Assembly: GCA_003676145.1 (NCBI GenBank)
Contig: NAUB01000015.1
Location: 1 to 64,000 of the forward strand
Reading direction: 5' to 3'
Length of the DNA stretch: 64,000 bases
DNA from: a gamma proteobacterium symbiont of Stewartia floridana
GTDB taxonomy: Bacteria; Pseudomonadota; Gammaproteobacteria; Chromatiales; Chromatiaceae
Below, piece by piece: positions 55,452-64,000 of this stretch. Each line of letters starts with the position of its first letter. Within the stretch, counting starts at the first letter, position 1. The translations under genes and the position numbers were made by a program. A model generated the notes under the pieces. It was not told the origin of the DNA and searched no databases. It was given only the letters and a program-made list of their open reading frames with translations.

Positions 55452-55955
55452 CTAAGGCACCCAGTCTATGCCCACACCAATGCGCTTGGGAACCTGGTAC
55501 TCATCCTCGCCATTGCGGATACTGACCAACAGATCCCAGGCGCCCTTCAGGGGGAAGCTCACTGTCGCCTCGTAGAGACCAGGACCGACCCGCTGCATGG
55601 GTACAGAGAAGTCCTGATCCGCATCAGACGGGCGATAGGCATGAAAGGTGACTTCATCACGATCGATCGGAGTACCTTCCCGGTCTTTCACCGAATATTG
55701 GCAAACAACCGGCTGGCCAATCTCGATCTTGGAAGGCAGTTTGATCTTCATCACCCATTTGGGATCGCGGGCCTGGCGTTTGAGCATGTTTTTCTCATAA
55801 TCCTGGCCACGGTCATAGAAGTCATCCACAACCAATCCCGGGTTGTTCTGTGTTGCCAGGTAGATCATGATCATGTTCATGGTGAAGAAAACCACCACCA
55901 TGGCCACCCAGCCGATTACCCAGGGACTTTTCCAAGCTGATTTTTTCTCTGTCAT
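55452..55955 (-). CDS. ccoH: cbb3 oxidase assembly protein CcoH (FixH)
   Basis: A 167-residue membrane-anchored protein of the FixH/CcoH family. The helix WVIGWVAMVVVFFTMNMIMIYLA lies near residues 12-35, followed by NPGLVVDDFYDRGQDYEKNM, the conserved V-x-D-D-F-Y-x-R-G motif. The periplasmic domain ends in PKRIGVGIDWVP. It assists assembly of the oxidase, probably with CcoI. It starts 88 bases after ccoG. Confidence 0.94.
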   Translation of the reverse strand: MTEKKSAWKSPWVIGWVAMVVVFFTMNMIMIYLATQNNPGLVVDDFYDRGQDYEKNMLKRQARDPKWVMKIKLPSKIEIGQPVVCQYSVKDREGTPIDRDEVTFHAYRPSDADQDFSVPMQRVGPGLYEATVSFPLKGAWDLLVSIRNGEDEYQVPKRIGVGIDWVP

Positions 55956-56043
55956 GGCTGCAAATTATAACGACTACTGGTAAAAAAATGAAAAGGGCGG
56001 ACATCGCTGCCCGCCCTGAGATTGTCGGCTATTTTACCAAGAG

Positions 56044-57480
56044 CTAGCGTTCTGGGCCAATAAAAACGCTCGTTCGGCTGTTTTCCAGGACTTCACCCTC
56101 ACTCTCACCCCGTACTTTGAAGATGATCGGCACACTCTCAGCCGTCAGCGATTCCCGGGGAACCCGAACAAACACGGTTCGAGGTGTGACCTTGCCATGG
56201 CGAGAGGTGGTGACCTGATCAGCATCAACCAGAATCAGGCCGTCCAGACCTTCAGCACTGATAGTGACCGGTACATCCTTGCTCATTTTGTTGAGGATTT
56301 TTACCGTGTATTTGTTCTGAATACTGCCGTCACTCTGTAATACGAAGAGCGGCTGGCGATCATGGATCACCTTGATCTCCAGGGGTGCAAGTGAGGTTAA
56401 ACCGTAGGCGATACCGGCCAGCGCCAGGGTCATAATCGCGGAATAGACCCAGACTCTGGGGCGCTTGTAGAGAGGCACCGGCTTCTTGTTCGCCTCAAGA
56501 GACTCAAACGACTCATAACGAATCAGACCTGTGGGTCGTCCGATCTTCTCCATCACCTCGTCACAGGCGTCGATGCAGAGTGCGCACATGATGCAGCCTT
56601 CCTGCTGACCATGGCGGATATCCACACCCGTCGGGCAGACAGCGATACACTGCTTGCAGTCCACACAATCACCGGTGGTCCGCTCCTCTTCCGATTGACC
56701 CTTCTTGAGACGCCCTCTGGGCTCACCACGATGGAAGTCATAGGAGGGCACAACGGTGGTCTTATCGATCATCACCCCTTGGATTCGGGCATAAGGACAG
56801 AGCCAGAAGCAGGCCTGCTCACGCATGTAGCCAGCCAGCACGTAGGTTCCGACCGTAAACAGCGCAATGGTGCCATACGCCACCGAGCCGGCCTGCAGGG
56901 TAAAAATATCGCGCCAAAGGTCAAATGCATCATAAAACCAGGCAACAAAACTGATACCTGTCAGAACTGAGATCAGTAACCAGAGCAGATGCTTGGTTAC
57001 CTTGATTCTGATCTTTCTGGCGCTCAGAGACTCTTTTTCAAGCTTGCGTCTTTTGACCGGATTCCCCTCGAGTTTTTCTTCCAGCCAGGTGAACACATCG
57101 GTCCAGACGGTCTGAAAGCAGAAGAAGCCACAATAGACCCGACCGGCCAGAGCGGTTGCAACCGCCAGCAACAGGGCAAAAAACAGCAGAGTCAATGAGA
57201 GCATCCAGAAATCCTGGGGCAGAATGGTTGCACCTAGAATATGAAACTGTCGGTTTGGGATATCGAACAGCACCGCTTGACGATCACCCCACTGAAAATA
57301 GGGGCCGATGAAATAGATGATCCAAAAAGAGGCCGCCAGCCATTTCAGGTTTCGCCAATAACCACCCATACGTTTGGCATGAATCGTCTCTTCACCGGTA
57401 TTCAGATGCCAATGTGCGGATTCAGCGTAAAGGTCATCCACAACCTGTTGTTTGGATGCAGTCGTATCACTTGCGCTCAA
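56044..57480 (-). CDS. ccoG: cbb3 oxidase accessory protein CcoG (FixG), 4Fe-4S
   Basis: A 478-residue inner-membrane protein with two 4Fe-4S clusters, proposed to reduce copper during cbb3 assembly. Several helices (about 45-65, 88-108, 160-180, 195-215, 338-358) flank the cluster motifs CVDCKQCIAVCPTGVD and CIMCALCIDACDEVM. The C-terminal part is an immunoglobulin-like periplasmic domain (YTVKILNKMSKDVPVTIS). A TTG at 57480 follows AGAGGAG at a good distance. It heads the ccoGHIS group. Confidence 0.96.
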   Translation of the reverse strand: MSASDTTASKQQVVDDLYAESAHWHLNTGEETIHAKRMGGYWRNLKWLAASFWIIYFIGPYFQWGDRQAVLFDIPNRQFHILGATILPQDFWMLSLTLLFFALLLAVATALAGRVYCGFFCFQTVWTDVFTWLEEKLEGNPVKRRKLEKESLSARKIRIKVTKHLLWLLISVLTGISFVAWFYDAFDLWRDIFTLQAGSVAYGTIALFTVGTYVLAGYMREQACFWLCPYARIQGVMIDKTTVVPSYDFHRGEPRGRLKKGQSEEERTTGDCVDCKQCIAVCPTGVDIRHGQQEGCIMCALCIDACDEVMEKIGRPTGLIRYESFESLEANKKPVPLYKRPRVWVYSAIMTLALAGIAYGLTSLAPLEIKVIHDRQPLFVLQSDGSIQNKYTVKILNKMSKDVPVTISAEGLDGLILVDADQVTTSRHGKVTPRTVFVRVPRESLTAESVPIIFKVRGESEGEVLENSRTSVFIGPER

Positions 57481-57806
57481 TGGCTCAACTCCTCTGAAGC
57501 AGCGGGGGTAAATAAGAGAAAAATGATATAGCTTGGCTTGTTATCAAGCCATGCGATTTATCAATAGGTTAGAAGCAATTAAACAGCACTCCATGGCTAT
57601 TTTACAGAATAACGCCACGACTCAAAACGGTTTCAGCGGATTGGCAATGGCGGAAATATTGAACAGTTAAATAAGTAACACACTGTTTTAACGACCCAAT
57701 CCGCATGAAAAAGTTGCCAAGAAAAGGTCTCCCAGCAAACTAATCCCTATTAAAGCAAGTGTTATTACAACCTAGCAGAAAGCGTCAGACAGTAACTTTT
57801 CATACA
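57481..57806. promoter_or_regulatory. Upstream region of ccoG
   Basis: About 325 AT-rich bases between the ccoNOQP terminator and ccoG. It should hold the ccoG promoter. I saw no clear FNR box (TTGAT-N4-ATCAA) and no gene. Confidence 0.35.
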
Positions 57807-57838
57807 TAAAAAAGGGGGGTATAAATACCCCCCTTTTT
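57807..57838. terminator. Strong bidirectional terminator at the end of the ccoNOQP transcript
   Basis: A perfect stem, GGGGGGTAT / ATACCCCCC, with a two-base loop is flanked by six A residues on one side and five T residues on the other, so it can stop transcription from both strands. On the minus strand it lies 22 bases past the small ORF at 57860-57985, closing the oxidase operon. Confidence 0.9.
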
Positions 57839-57859
57839 CCAACTTAGAGCGAATCTTGC

Positions 57860-57985
57860 TCAGCTGTTATGCTTTTCCGCATCACTCTTGATGAGTTTGT
57901 TTACTTTGAAGCCCAAGAAGATGATGATCACCACACTAATCACCACGGTGACTATAGAACCCCAAAAAACTGCATCTCCGTTCAT
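57860..57985 (-). CDS. Small single-helix membrane protein, CcoM-like (41 aa)
   Basis: A 41-residue ORF between ccoP and the operon terminator. The ATG at 57985 follows AAGGGG. The protein has one membrane helix (VFWGSIVTVVISVVIIIFLGF) and a short charged tail (KVNKLIKSDAEKHNS). Size, layout and place match CcoM, the small extra subunit known from Pseudomonas stutzeri cbb3 oxidase, which also has one helix and a Lys-rich end. Direct sequence identity is not claimed. The alternative is an unrelated small membrane protein. Confidence 0.65.
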   Translation of the reverse strand: MNGDAVFWGSIVTVVISVVIIIFLGFKVNKLIKSDAEKHNS

Positions 57986-58066
57986 AGCAATCCCCTTATC
58001 TTGTAACCGTGTGAGTTTCCATGCTCACACGGCCATGGTGAAAAAAATGCCGTCGGCATACCAGCC

Positions 58067-58918
58067 TTATTGTCCGCCACCAAATCTGTGGACATAGACA
58101 GCAAGCTTTTTGATGTCATCTTCTGACAGACGACCACCGAAAGCCGGCATAACAGCATCACGAGTCTTAGGCTCAGTTGCGTCATTTACACCGTACTTGA
58201 TGGAGTATTTGATGCTGTCGAGCAGGGTCTCACCTTCAGCAGGCATAAAACGATAGATGCCATCGGTCAGATTGGCTGAACCGAGTACGGCCATACCTTT
58301 ACCGTCCATACCATGACAGGCAATACAACCCTTCTGAGTGAAGTTAGGATCAGAAGTGGGGTTACCAGCCATGATGGCTTCAGCCAAACTGTCGATCTCC
58401 GCGTCTGAGAGGATCTTGCCGTGTGCGGTCATGATGCCCTTACGACCCATGGTGATCGTCTGCTGAATGTTTTCGACACTACCACCGTAGAGCCAATCGT
58501 CATCAGCCAGTACAGGATAGCCGGGGCCACCCTGACCGCCACCACCATGACAGGCCGCACAGTTGTCACCAAACAGCACCTTCGCAGAAGCGATGGTGTA
58601 TTGGGTCAGAGCAGGTGTAGCCAGAATCTCTTTGGCTGACATGCCCTTGATCTGGGTTTCGAACTCGGCACGTACCGCTTCAACCTCGTCCACACCCTTT
58701 TTGTACTCGTCCATCTGACTCCAACCCATGATGCCCTGAGTAGGCTCCTGACCTACAGGCCACATGGGATAGAGAACGCCGTAGGCAATCCACCAGATTA
58801 CCGATGCCCAGAAGGCGATCATCCACCACCGTGGAGGAGGGTTACTCAGCTCCCGGAGGTTGTCGTCCCAAATATGTCCGGTGTTGTTTTCACCCGGAAA
58901 AGGATTATTTTCCGCCAT
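58067..58918 (-). CDS. ccoP: cbb3 oxidase subunit III, dihaem cytochrome c CcoP
   Basis: A 283-residue subunit that carries electrons to CcoN. The ATG at 58918 follows GGAGATAAAA and opens MAENNPFPGENNTGHIWDD, the family's usual start. A membrane helix (about 31-51, WWMIAFWASVIWWIAYGVLYP) is followed by two haem c sites, CAACHGGGGQGG and CIACHGMDGKG, with axial-Met regions GRKGIMTAHG and AVMPAFGG. It overlaps ccoQ by 14 bases and is followed by the small CcoM-like ORF. Confidence 0.96.
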   Translation of the reverse strand: MAENNPFPGENNTGHIWDDNLRELSNPPPRWWMIAFWASVIWWIAYGVLYPMWPVGQEPTQGIMGWSQMDEYKKGVDEVEAVRAEFETQIKGMSAKEILATPALTQYTIASAKVLFGDNCAACHGGGGQGGPGYPVLADDDWLYGGSVENIQQTITMGRKGIMTAHGKILSDAEIDSLAEAIMAGNPTSDPNFTQKGCIACHGMDGKGMAVLGSANLTDGIYRFMPAEGETLLDSIKYSIKYGVNDATEPKTRDAVMPAFGGRLSEDDIKKLAVYVHRFGGGQ

Positions 58919-59111
58919 TTTTATCTCCGCTATCAATTGCATCATCGTCCATCGGGATAAAGCGATTCTTTTCAAGCTTATCCTTGTTCTTTGGACGTAG
59001 CGCGTAGAAATATACGCCTATCATCAGGAAGAAGGTGACCACCGTCATGATCATTCCGATCCAATCGTTGGTGGTCATCGCCTCCCAATTAGTTGAAAAG
59101 TACTCTTTCAT
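58905..59111 (-). CDS. ccoQ: cbb3 oxidase subunit IV CcoQ
   Basis: A 68-residue single-span protein that stabilises the oxidase complex. The helix (about 18-40) reads GMIMTVVTFFLMIGVYFYALRP, followed by a charged tail KNKDKLEKNRFIPMDDD. Its ATG overlaps the ccoO stop by one base (TAATG) and its end overlaps ccoP, the normal tight order. Confidence 0.93.
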   Translation of the reverse strand: MKEYFSTNWEAMTTNDWIGMIMTVVTFFLMIGVYFYALRPKNKDKLEKNRFIPMDDDAIDSGDKNGGK

Positions 59112-59824
59112 TACTGACGATAGACTTTGTTTTCATCCAAAGTCGCCATGGTGCCCAGAACCTGCAGGTAGGCTACCATCGCATCTTCTTCAGTCTTGCC
59201 CGCCAGTTCTGCATTCGCAGTGGCGATATCTTCATCGGTGTATGGAACACCCACAAGACGCATGGCTTTAAAACGACTTGCCATATCCTTGCCCTCGATC
59301 ATGTTGTCTTTCAACCAAGGGTAGTTAGGCATGACGGACTCTGGAACCACAGAGCGTGGCGCACGCAGATGCTTGCGATGCCAGTCATCTGAATATTTGC
59401 CGCCGAGACGGGCAAAATCAGGACCGGTACGCTTGGAGCCCCACTGGAAGGGATGGTCGTACATGGACTCGGAAGCCAGTGAGTAGTGACCATAACGCTC
59501 TTTCTCATCACGGAAAGGACGCACCATCTGAGAGTGGCAGGTATAGCAGCCTTCTTTCAGATAGATATCACGTCCAGCCAGCTCAAGTGAAGTATACGGA
59601 CGCATACCGTCACCAGGCTTGTGATCATGCAGAGTCTGACCTGGCTGACGCTGCCAGAGCAGTTCAGGCGCTGCATTGTGCTCCATGGTGTTCTTCATGG
59701 TGAAAAGCGGAACAATTTCGACCAGACCACCTACAGAGAGGGATATAGCCAGAATGATCAGGAGCAGCCAGATGTTTTTCTCCATCTTCTCCTGAAAGCT
59801 TACAGATTTGTTATCATTCGCCAT
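59111..59824 (-). CDS. ccoO: cbb3 oxidase subunit II, monohaem cytochrome c CcoO
   Basis: A 237-residue membrane-anchored cytochrome c. The anchor (about 17-40, [24 protein letters not shown]) precedes the haem site [15 protein letters not shown]. The ATG at 59824 opens [10 protein letters not shown]; a longer frame from 59905 has no homology. It passes electrons from CcoP to CcoN. It starts 19 bases after ccoN. Confidence 0.96.
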   Translation of the reverse strand: MANDNKSVSFQEKMEKNIWLLLIILAISLSVGGLVEIVPLFTMKNTMEHNAAPELLWQRQPGQTLHDHKPGDGMRPYTSLELAGRDIYLKEGCYTCHSQMVRPFRDEKERYGHYSLASESMYDHPFQWGSKRTGPDFARLGGKYSDDWHRKHLRAPRSVVPESVMPNYPWLKDNMIEGKDMASRFKAMRLVGVPYTDEDIATANAELAGKTEEDAMVAYLQVLGTMATLDENKVYRQ

Positions 59825-59843
59825 TTTGCGAACCCCCCTTAAA

Positions 59844-61277
59844 TTAAGCTGTAGCCGCAGCGGTGCGGGCTTGTTGCAAACTACCTTCGCTTGACGCTTT
59901 GGCAACAGTCATAAGGATGTTAATCAGCATCATTACAGCACCAAGCAGGAAGATCGCACCACCAATCGCACGCATGGCGTAGTAGGGATGCATTGCTTCA
60001 ACAGATTCCGCAAAGGTGTAAGCCAGGGTGCCGTACTCGTCATAGGCACGCCACATCAGGCCCTGCATGATACCGGAGACCCACATCGCAACGACGTAGA
60101 TAACCGCACCGATGGTTGCTGTCCAGAAGTGAGCATTGATCAGCTTGGTTGACCACATTTCAGTGTGGAAGGTACGCACCATCAGGTGGTAGATCGCACC
60201 GATGGCAACCATGGCTACCCAACCCAGAGCACCGGAGTGTACGTGACCTACGGTCCAGTCGGTGTAGTGAGAGAGGGCGTTAACAGTCTTCAGCGACATG
60301 ACCGGACCTTCGAAGGTGGACATGGCGTAGAAGGCCAGAGACATGATCATGAAACGCAGCACGTAGTCGGTACGCAGCTTGTCCCAGGCACCGGACAGGG
60401 TCATCATGCCGTTTACAGCACCACCCCATGAAGGAATGATCATGGCCAGAGAGACAGCGGCACCAAGAGAGCCGGTCCAATCAGGCAGCGCGGTGTATTG
60501 CAGATGGTGAGCACCCAGCCATACATAACCGAACATCAGCGCCCAGAAGTGGATGACTGACAGACGATAGGAGTAGACGGGACGACCAGCCTGCTTGGGT
60601 ACGAAGTAGTACATGATACCGAGGAAGCCAGCAGTCAGGTAGAAACCTACCGCGTTATGTCCCCACCACCACTGAACCATCGCATCCTGAACACCGGAGA
60701 AGACAGAGTAGGATCTGAACAGATCAACCGGGATAGCCAGGCTGTTGACCACATGCAGGTAGGTGATCATCACCATCATACCCAGGAAGAACCAGTTGGA
60801 TACATAGATGTGTGATGACTTCCTGGTGGCCAGGGTCATGATGAAGTTGAATGAATAGGCCAACCAGACGACCGCGATCGCCAGATCGATCGGCCACTCC
60901 AGCTCTGCGTACTCTTTACCAGAGGTGATACCAAGAGGCAGGGTAACAACGGCGGATACGATGATCAGGTTCCAACCGATGAAAACAAACCAGGCCAGTT
61001 TGTCACTCCAGAGCCTAACGCCACAAGTCCGCTGGACACTGTAATATGATGTCGCCATCAACGCACAGCCACCAAACGCAAAGATAACAGCGTTGGTATG
61101 GAGAGGACGAAGCCGTCCAAATGTAATGTATGGTGAATCAAAATTCAGAACCGGCCAGGCTAGCTCGGCGGCGATATACACACCTACTAATGCGCCTACT
61201 ACTAAGTAGACGACGGCCATGACGGTAAACCAGCGTACAACATCGAAGTTGTATTTTTGCTCGGCTGCGGCGTCCAT
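59844..61277 (-). CDS. ccoN: cbb3 oxidase catalytic subunit I CcoN
   Basis: A 477-residue haem-copper oxidase subunit with twelve helices that reduces oxygen to water with high affinity. Conserved parts include [52 protein letters not shown] with a CuB-ligand His, and [20 protein letters not shown] with haem-ligand His residues. The ATG at 61277 follows AAGAGGGGGG. It heads ccoNOQP. Codons are biased as in highly expressed genes. An FNR-type box upstream suggests induction at low oxygen. Confidence 0.97.
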   Translation of the reverse strand: MDAAAEQKYNFDVVRWFTVMAVVYLVVGALVGVYIAAELAWPVLNFDSPYITFGRLRPLHTNAVIFAFGGCALMATSYYSVQRTCGVRLWSDKLAWFVFIGWNLIIVSAVVTLPLGITSGKEYAELEWPIDLAIAVVWLAYSFNFIMTLATRKSSHIYVSNWFFLGMMVMITYLHVVNSLAIPVDLFRSYSVFSGVQDAMVQWWWGHNAVGFYLTAGFLGIMYYFVPKQAGRPVYSYRLSVIHFWALMFGYVWLGAHHLQYTALPDWTGSLGAAVSLAMIIPSWGGAVNGMMTLSGAWDKLRTDYVLRFMIMSLAFYAMSTFEGPVMSLKTVNALSHYTDWTVGHVHSGALGWVAMVAIGAIYHLMVRTFHTEMWSTKLINAHFWTATIGAVIYVVAMWVSGIMQGLMWRAYDEYGTLAYTFAESVEAMHPYYAMRAIGGAIFLLGAVMMLINILMTVAKASSEGSLQQARTAAATA

Positions 61278-61352
61278 GTACCCCCCTCTTAAAACAAATA
61301 ATTGAACAAAACTTTAAAGATTTATTGTTGAGACTTTCCCAACAGGTACAAC

Positions 61353-61368
61353 TGTGTCAAATGACACA
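61353..61368. promoter_or_regulatory. TGTGTCA-AA-TGACACA palindrome upstream of ccoN
   Basis: A perfect 7+2+7 inverted repeat lies 75 bases upstream of the ccoN start, between the start and the FNR-type box. It could be an operator for a further regulator or sit in the leader. No family assignment is made. Confidence 0.4.
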
Positions 61369-61376
61369 ATTGCAGC

Positions 61377-61390
61377 GTGACATATATCAC
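61377..61390. promoter_or_regulatory. CRP-type core site GTGA-N6-TCAC upstream of ccoN
   Basis: GTGACATATATCAC has the exact CRP core GTGA-N6-TCAC and lies 100 bases upstream of ccoN. The CRP-like protein encoded at 4226-4870 keeps the residues that read this half-site, so control of the oxidase by cyclic nucleotide is possible but inferred. Confidence 0.4.
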
Positions 61391-61493
61391 TCTTAATTGG
61401 ATCAGATGTCAATACGAATTAGCCTATAACCCATCAAAGCGAATATTACGCAACTATTTGTTTTAATTGATAATTATCCGCTATAGTGATTAA

Positions 61494-61507
61494 TTGACTC
61501 AGATCAA
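61494..61507. promoter_or_regulatory. FNR/ANR box upstream of ccoN
   Basis: TTGAC-TCAG-ATCAA fits the FNR consensus TTGAY-N4-ATCAA. It lies 217 bases upstream of ccoN in the 631-base gap that separates fnr from ccoN (61278-61908). The FNR-type protein encoded next door has the matching recognition helix. Apart from this and the two palindromes nearer ccoN, the AT-rich gap shows nothing that codes. Confidence 0.6.
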
Positions 61508-61908
61508 AGAAATCATAAATAAACAAAATTCTGCGATTACAAGACGAACTCATTAATACTGCTACTGACAAACCTGTTTAAAAAAGTTTTGCCAACGGAT
61601 GGAAAATAAATAAAAACCAAATATTGATTGATAATCACTCTCACTAAAAAACGATGTTTTGAAGTTTCTATGAGATTGCTCTGAAGCGCACTTACCTAAT
61701 AACCAATACTAATACAGGCATAAGTTCATCAATGGGATGCGCACATCTTAAAACGCAAAAACAATACGCGAGAAGAGAAGTCTGGTTATGCGGGTTAAAC
61801 ACCGGGTAACGTCGAGTGGTGCGACTCAAAGACATTCGCACCGATTGACATAACAGAGGAAATTGGTTGGTTTTGTTCTAGGGCCTGTTAACATGAAACC
61901 AATCGGCC

Positions 61909-62646
61909 CTAGACCAAGGTGACTTTTTGCAGGCCTTCCGGATTAACGACTTTCAAAACGTGTTTACTGATTCCGATCAAACCATAGTTTTGAAATCGGG
62001 TGAACGTTCGGCTCACCGTCTCGCGCGCCAAACCAAGATAACTGGCAATATCACTCCTGGACATGCTGAGACCGAGTTGATACTGGGACAAGCCGCGCAT
62101 TCCACTTCGGGCTGAAAGATTCAGGATGAAGGCGGCCAATCGCTGCTCTGCGTTCTGTTGTATCAAAGAGCTGGTGACCAGATGGTTGATGCTGACCTCC
62201 TCACCGAGCATGCGGATCAGGGCGCCTTGCAACATCTCGTTGCCCCGGCCGGATTGGGGCATCTGATCCAGATCCATCCTGCAAATAGCGCTCTCTTCCA
62301 GTGCTCTGACCGTGAATGAGTGGACCCTGCTGGCGATCCCTTCAGCACCGATCAGATCCCCTGGTAGATAGAACCCCACCACCCTTTCCTTGCCGGACAG
62401 ATCAACACTGATCGCTTTGAATGATCCGGATTTGACCGCAAACAGAGCAGAAAAAGGCTGTTTTGCAGAGAACAGCAACTCCCCGCGCTGCATCGGCTGA
62501 CGGCGCCTCAAAACCAGCTTCGAGTCGGCCGGATCGCTTGCGCCGTAATCAACCACCTGACAGAGCGGATCCAAACCGCAATCACAACAGGCCACCTCCT
62601 GCCGGGAAGGATCATCCACCTCAGGTTGTTGGCAACAGGTCTCCAT
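61909..62646 (-). CDS. fnr: FNR/ANR-type oxygen-sensing transcription regulator
   Basis: A 245-residue CRP/FNR-family regulator with a 4Fe-4S oxygen sensor. The N-terminal cluster region, VACCDCGLDPLC, supplies three Cys ligands and AICRMDL the fourth. The recognition helix SRSDIASYLGLARETVSRTFTRFQ has the Glu-Thr-Val-Ser-Arg pattern that reads TTGAT. The ATG at 62646 lies 11 bases after the rpoS stop, so the two are co-transcribed. It should switch on the cbb3 oxidase genes just downstream at low oxygen. Confidence 0.94.
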   Translation of the reverse strand: METCCQQPEVDDPSRQEVACCDCGLDPLCQVVDYGASDPADSKLVLRRRQPMQRGELLFSAKQPFSALFAVKSGSFKAISVDLSGKERVVGFYLPGDLIGAEGIASRVHSFTVRALEESAICRMDLDQMPQSGRGNEMLQGALIRMLGEEVSINHLVTSSLIQQNAEQRLAAFILNLSARSGMRGLSQYQLGLSMSRSDIASYLGLARETVSRTFTRFQNYGLIGISKHVLKVVNPEGLQKVTLV

Positions 62647-62657
62647 CACACCCCATT

Positions 62658-63659
62658 CTATTTAAAGATCGATTCCACAGAGAATCCATCCCGCTCGAGT
62701 ATATCCCTCAGTCGGCGTAGCGCATCCATCTGTATCTGTCTTACCCGCTCCCTGGTCACACCCAGCTCATTCGCAACCTGTTCCAGTGTGGAGTTCTCAT
62801 AGCCGTGCAGACCAAAACGTCGCTCCACCACTTCTCTCTGTTTGTCGTTCAGTTTGCTCAACCAACGGTCCAGATTGGCATTCAGACCATCGTTCTGAAT
62901 GTCCACCGTCGGGTCCTGGTTCTTCTCATCCGCAATGGTATCCAACAGCGGTTTGTCCGCATCCTTGCCGAATGGCGTATCCACCGAGGTGACACGCTCA
63001 TTCAGACCAAGCATGCGTTTGACTTCGTCGATCGGACGATCGAGCAGATCGGCTATCTCTTCGGAGCTGGGTTCATGGTCCAGGGTTTGAGCCAGCTTAC
63101 GGGCTGCTCTGAGGTAGACATTGATCTCCTTCACCACATGAATCGGTAGGCGAATTGTCCTGGTCTGATTCATGATCGCCCGTTCGATGGTCTGCCGAAT
63201 CCACCAGGTGGCGTAGGTTGAAAAGCGGAAGCCACGTTCAGGATCGAATTTCTCCACCGCCCTGATCAGACCGAGATTACCCTCTTCGATCAAATCGAGC
63301 AGTGCCAGCCCCCGATTCATATAGCGCCTGGCGATTTTTACCACCAGACGCAAGTTACTCTCAATCATCCGCTGCCTGGCCGACTGGTCCCCTTTCTGAG
63401 CCAGCCTGGCAAAATGAACCTCCTCCTCTGCTGTCAGCAGTTTGGAGATACCAATCTCATTGAGATAGAGCCGGGTTGCATCCATTTGTGCATCCCCAGC
63501 CTCAGCCGTCTTGGGTTTCAGGGTCTCTGTGACTTCGGGTTTTTCCAGTACTGCTTCACCCTCAGGCTGGTCCTCATTCAGACTCAGATCCTGATCATCC
63601 AGATCTTCGAGAACGGCGTCGCTATCTGTCTCTGCCGATTCATCAGGATTGTTACTCAT
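62658..63659 (-). CDS. rpoS: RNA polymerase sigma factor RpoS
   Basis: A 333-residue sigma-70-family stationary-phase and stress sigma factor. Region 1.2 is [21 protein letters not shown], region 2 includes [28 protein letters not shown] and [17 protein letters not shown], and region 4 ends in [28 protein letters not shown]. An acidic N-terminal tail (about 1-55) is typical. The ATG at 63659 follows GGAG. It lies behind nlpD as in most gammaproteobacteria and is followed immediately by fnr, which is not usual. Confidence 0.96.
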   Translation of the reverse strand: MSNNPDESAETDSDAVLEDLDDQDLSLNEDQPEGEAVLEKPEVTETLKPKTAEAGDAQMDATRLYLNEIGISKLLTAEEEVHFARLAQKGDQSARQRMIESNLRLVVKIARRYMNRGLALLDLIEEGNLGLIRAVEKFDPERGFRFSTYATWWIRQTIERAIMNQTRTIRLPIHVVKEINVYLRAARKLAQTLDHEPSSEEIADLLDRPIDEVKRMLGLNERVTSVDTPFGKDADKPLLDTIADEKNQDPTVDIQNDGLNANLDRWLSKLNDKQREVVERRFGLHGYENSTLEQVANELGVTRERVRQIQMDALRRLRDILERDGFSVESIFK

Positions 63660-63755
63660 CACTCATCTCCATTGGTCGAACCGTGCCAGGCGTTATCGAT
63701 CTGTCATGTCACTCCCAAATCCGAACGCTAAAGCCAGTCCAGCTATCGTAATTAT

Positions 63756-64000
63756 CTATTTTCTTGGTAGCAGCGGCAGGGGATTGATCGGCTTCCCCTG
63801 TTTTCTGATCTCAAAATGCAGTACCGGTTGACCACCGCTGTGTGGCGAACCCATGTGCGCCACTATATCGCCTTTGGCGAGATTATCACCCTCTTTTACC
63901 AGCAGTTTTCGATTGTATCCATAGGCACTCAGGTAATTCTTGTCATGCTTGATGATGACCAGATTGCCGTAACCGACCAATCCACCGCCAGCGTAAACCA
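63756..64000 (-). CDS. nlpD: Murein hydrolase activator NlpD, C-terminal part (window-truncated)
   Basis: Only the last 81 residues are in the window; the gene continues past the end. The frame (VYAGGGLVGYGNLVIIKHD, YLSAYGYNRKLLVKEGD, then GGQPVLHFEIRKQGKPINPL) is the LytM/M23 domain of NlpD. NlpD lacks full catalytic metal ligands in E. coli and activates the amidase AmiC at the septum. The order nlpD-rpoS matches other gammaproteobacteria, where rpoS promoters can lie inside nlpD. Confidence 0.92.
   Translation of the reverse strand, partial: VYAGGGLVGYGNLVIIKHDKNYLSAYGYNRKLLVKEGDNLAKGDIVAHMGSPHSGGQPVLHFEIRKQGKPINPLPLLPRK

Noticed and set aside
1-64000. CRISPR arrays, prophage, insertion sequences, tRNA or rRNA genes
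   Set aside because: No regularly spaced repeats, cas genes, transposases, integrases, phage structural genes or RNA gene sequences were recognised; the repeats found are palindromic intergenic elements.

Overview
This window reads as chromosomal DNA from a sulfur-oxidising, chemoautotrophic gammaproteobacterium of the Chromatiales/Sedimenticola/Thiodiazotropha type. That placement is an inference from gene content: a form IA RuBisCO operon with cbbQ and cbbO, phosphoribulokinase, a full cbb3 oxidase cluster with its maturation genes, an FNR-type regulator, nlpD-rpoS, dxs, alaC-hom-thrC and an exosortase A system. No rRNA, tRNA, CRISPR array, phage or intact insertion sequence was seen.

Layout. 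0.2-4.2 kb: a DolP-like BON lipoprotein, a GlcD-type FAD oxidase, a tiny secreted-type ORF with its own terminator, and a POT peptide transporter. 4.2-11.4 kb: a CRP-like regulator divergent from a CHASE2 class III nucleotide cyclase, followed by a very large FecR-TPR-beta-barrel protein and a small lipoprotein. 11.6-14.3 kb: a degenerate rhodanese, a short sugar transferase and an unknown protein, among dispersed repeats. 14.9-28.4 kb: carbon fixation (prk; divergent cbbR and cbbLSQO) with a SLAC1 channel, a rhomboid protease, gloB and dxs between. 28.4-45.1 kb: an accessory region that looks more AT-rich, holding two unknown genes, a PEP-CTERM-type protein, a PlsC-like acyltransferase, a PhnD-like sensor coupled to a GGDEF-EAL protein, a secreted jelly-roll protein, and a tight seven-gene exosortase operon (xrtA, deacetylase, LMW-PTP, SGNH, MBOAT, two alpha/beta hydrolases). 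45.2-50.0 kb: threonine and alanine synthesis genes. 50.3-61.3 kb: small membrane and assembly genes, then ccoS-ccoI-ccoH-ccoG and ccoNOQP, with a small CcoM-like ORF at the 3' end. 61.9-64.0 kb: fnr directly behind rpoS and the 3' end of nlpD.

How it fits together. The metabolic core is CO2 fixation (PRK makes RuBP, CbbLS carboxylates it, CbbQO reactivates it) powered by microaerobic respiration through cbb3 oxidase, probably under FNR control: a TTGAC-N4-ATCAA site lies upstream of ccoN. Around it are surface and signalling functions: exopolysaccharide modification with exosortase, c-di-GMP turnover and a possible cAMP circuit. The most unusual parts are the CRP/cyclase/FecR-TPR-barrel module, the compact exosortase-O-acetylation operon that carries no glycosyltransferase, and a shared TGTGA(A/C)ATATTCAC element upstream of three otherwise unrelated genes. 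Three small genes below normal calling thresholds are described. Several families of dispersed palindromic repeats fill the intergenic regions.
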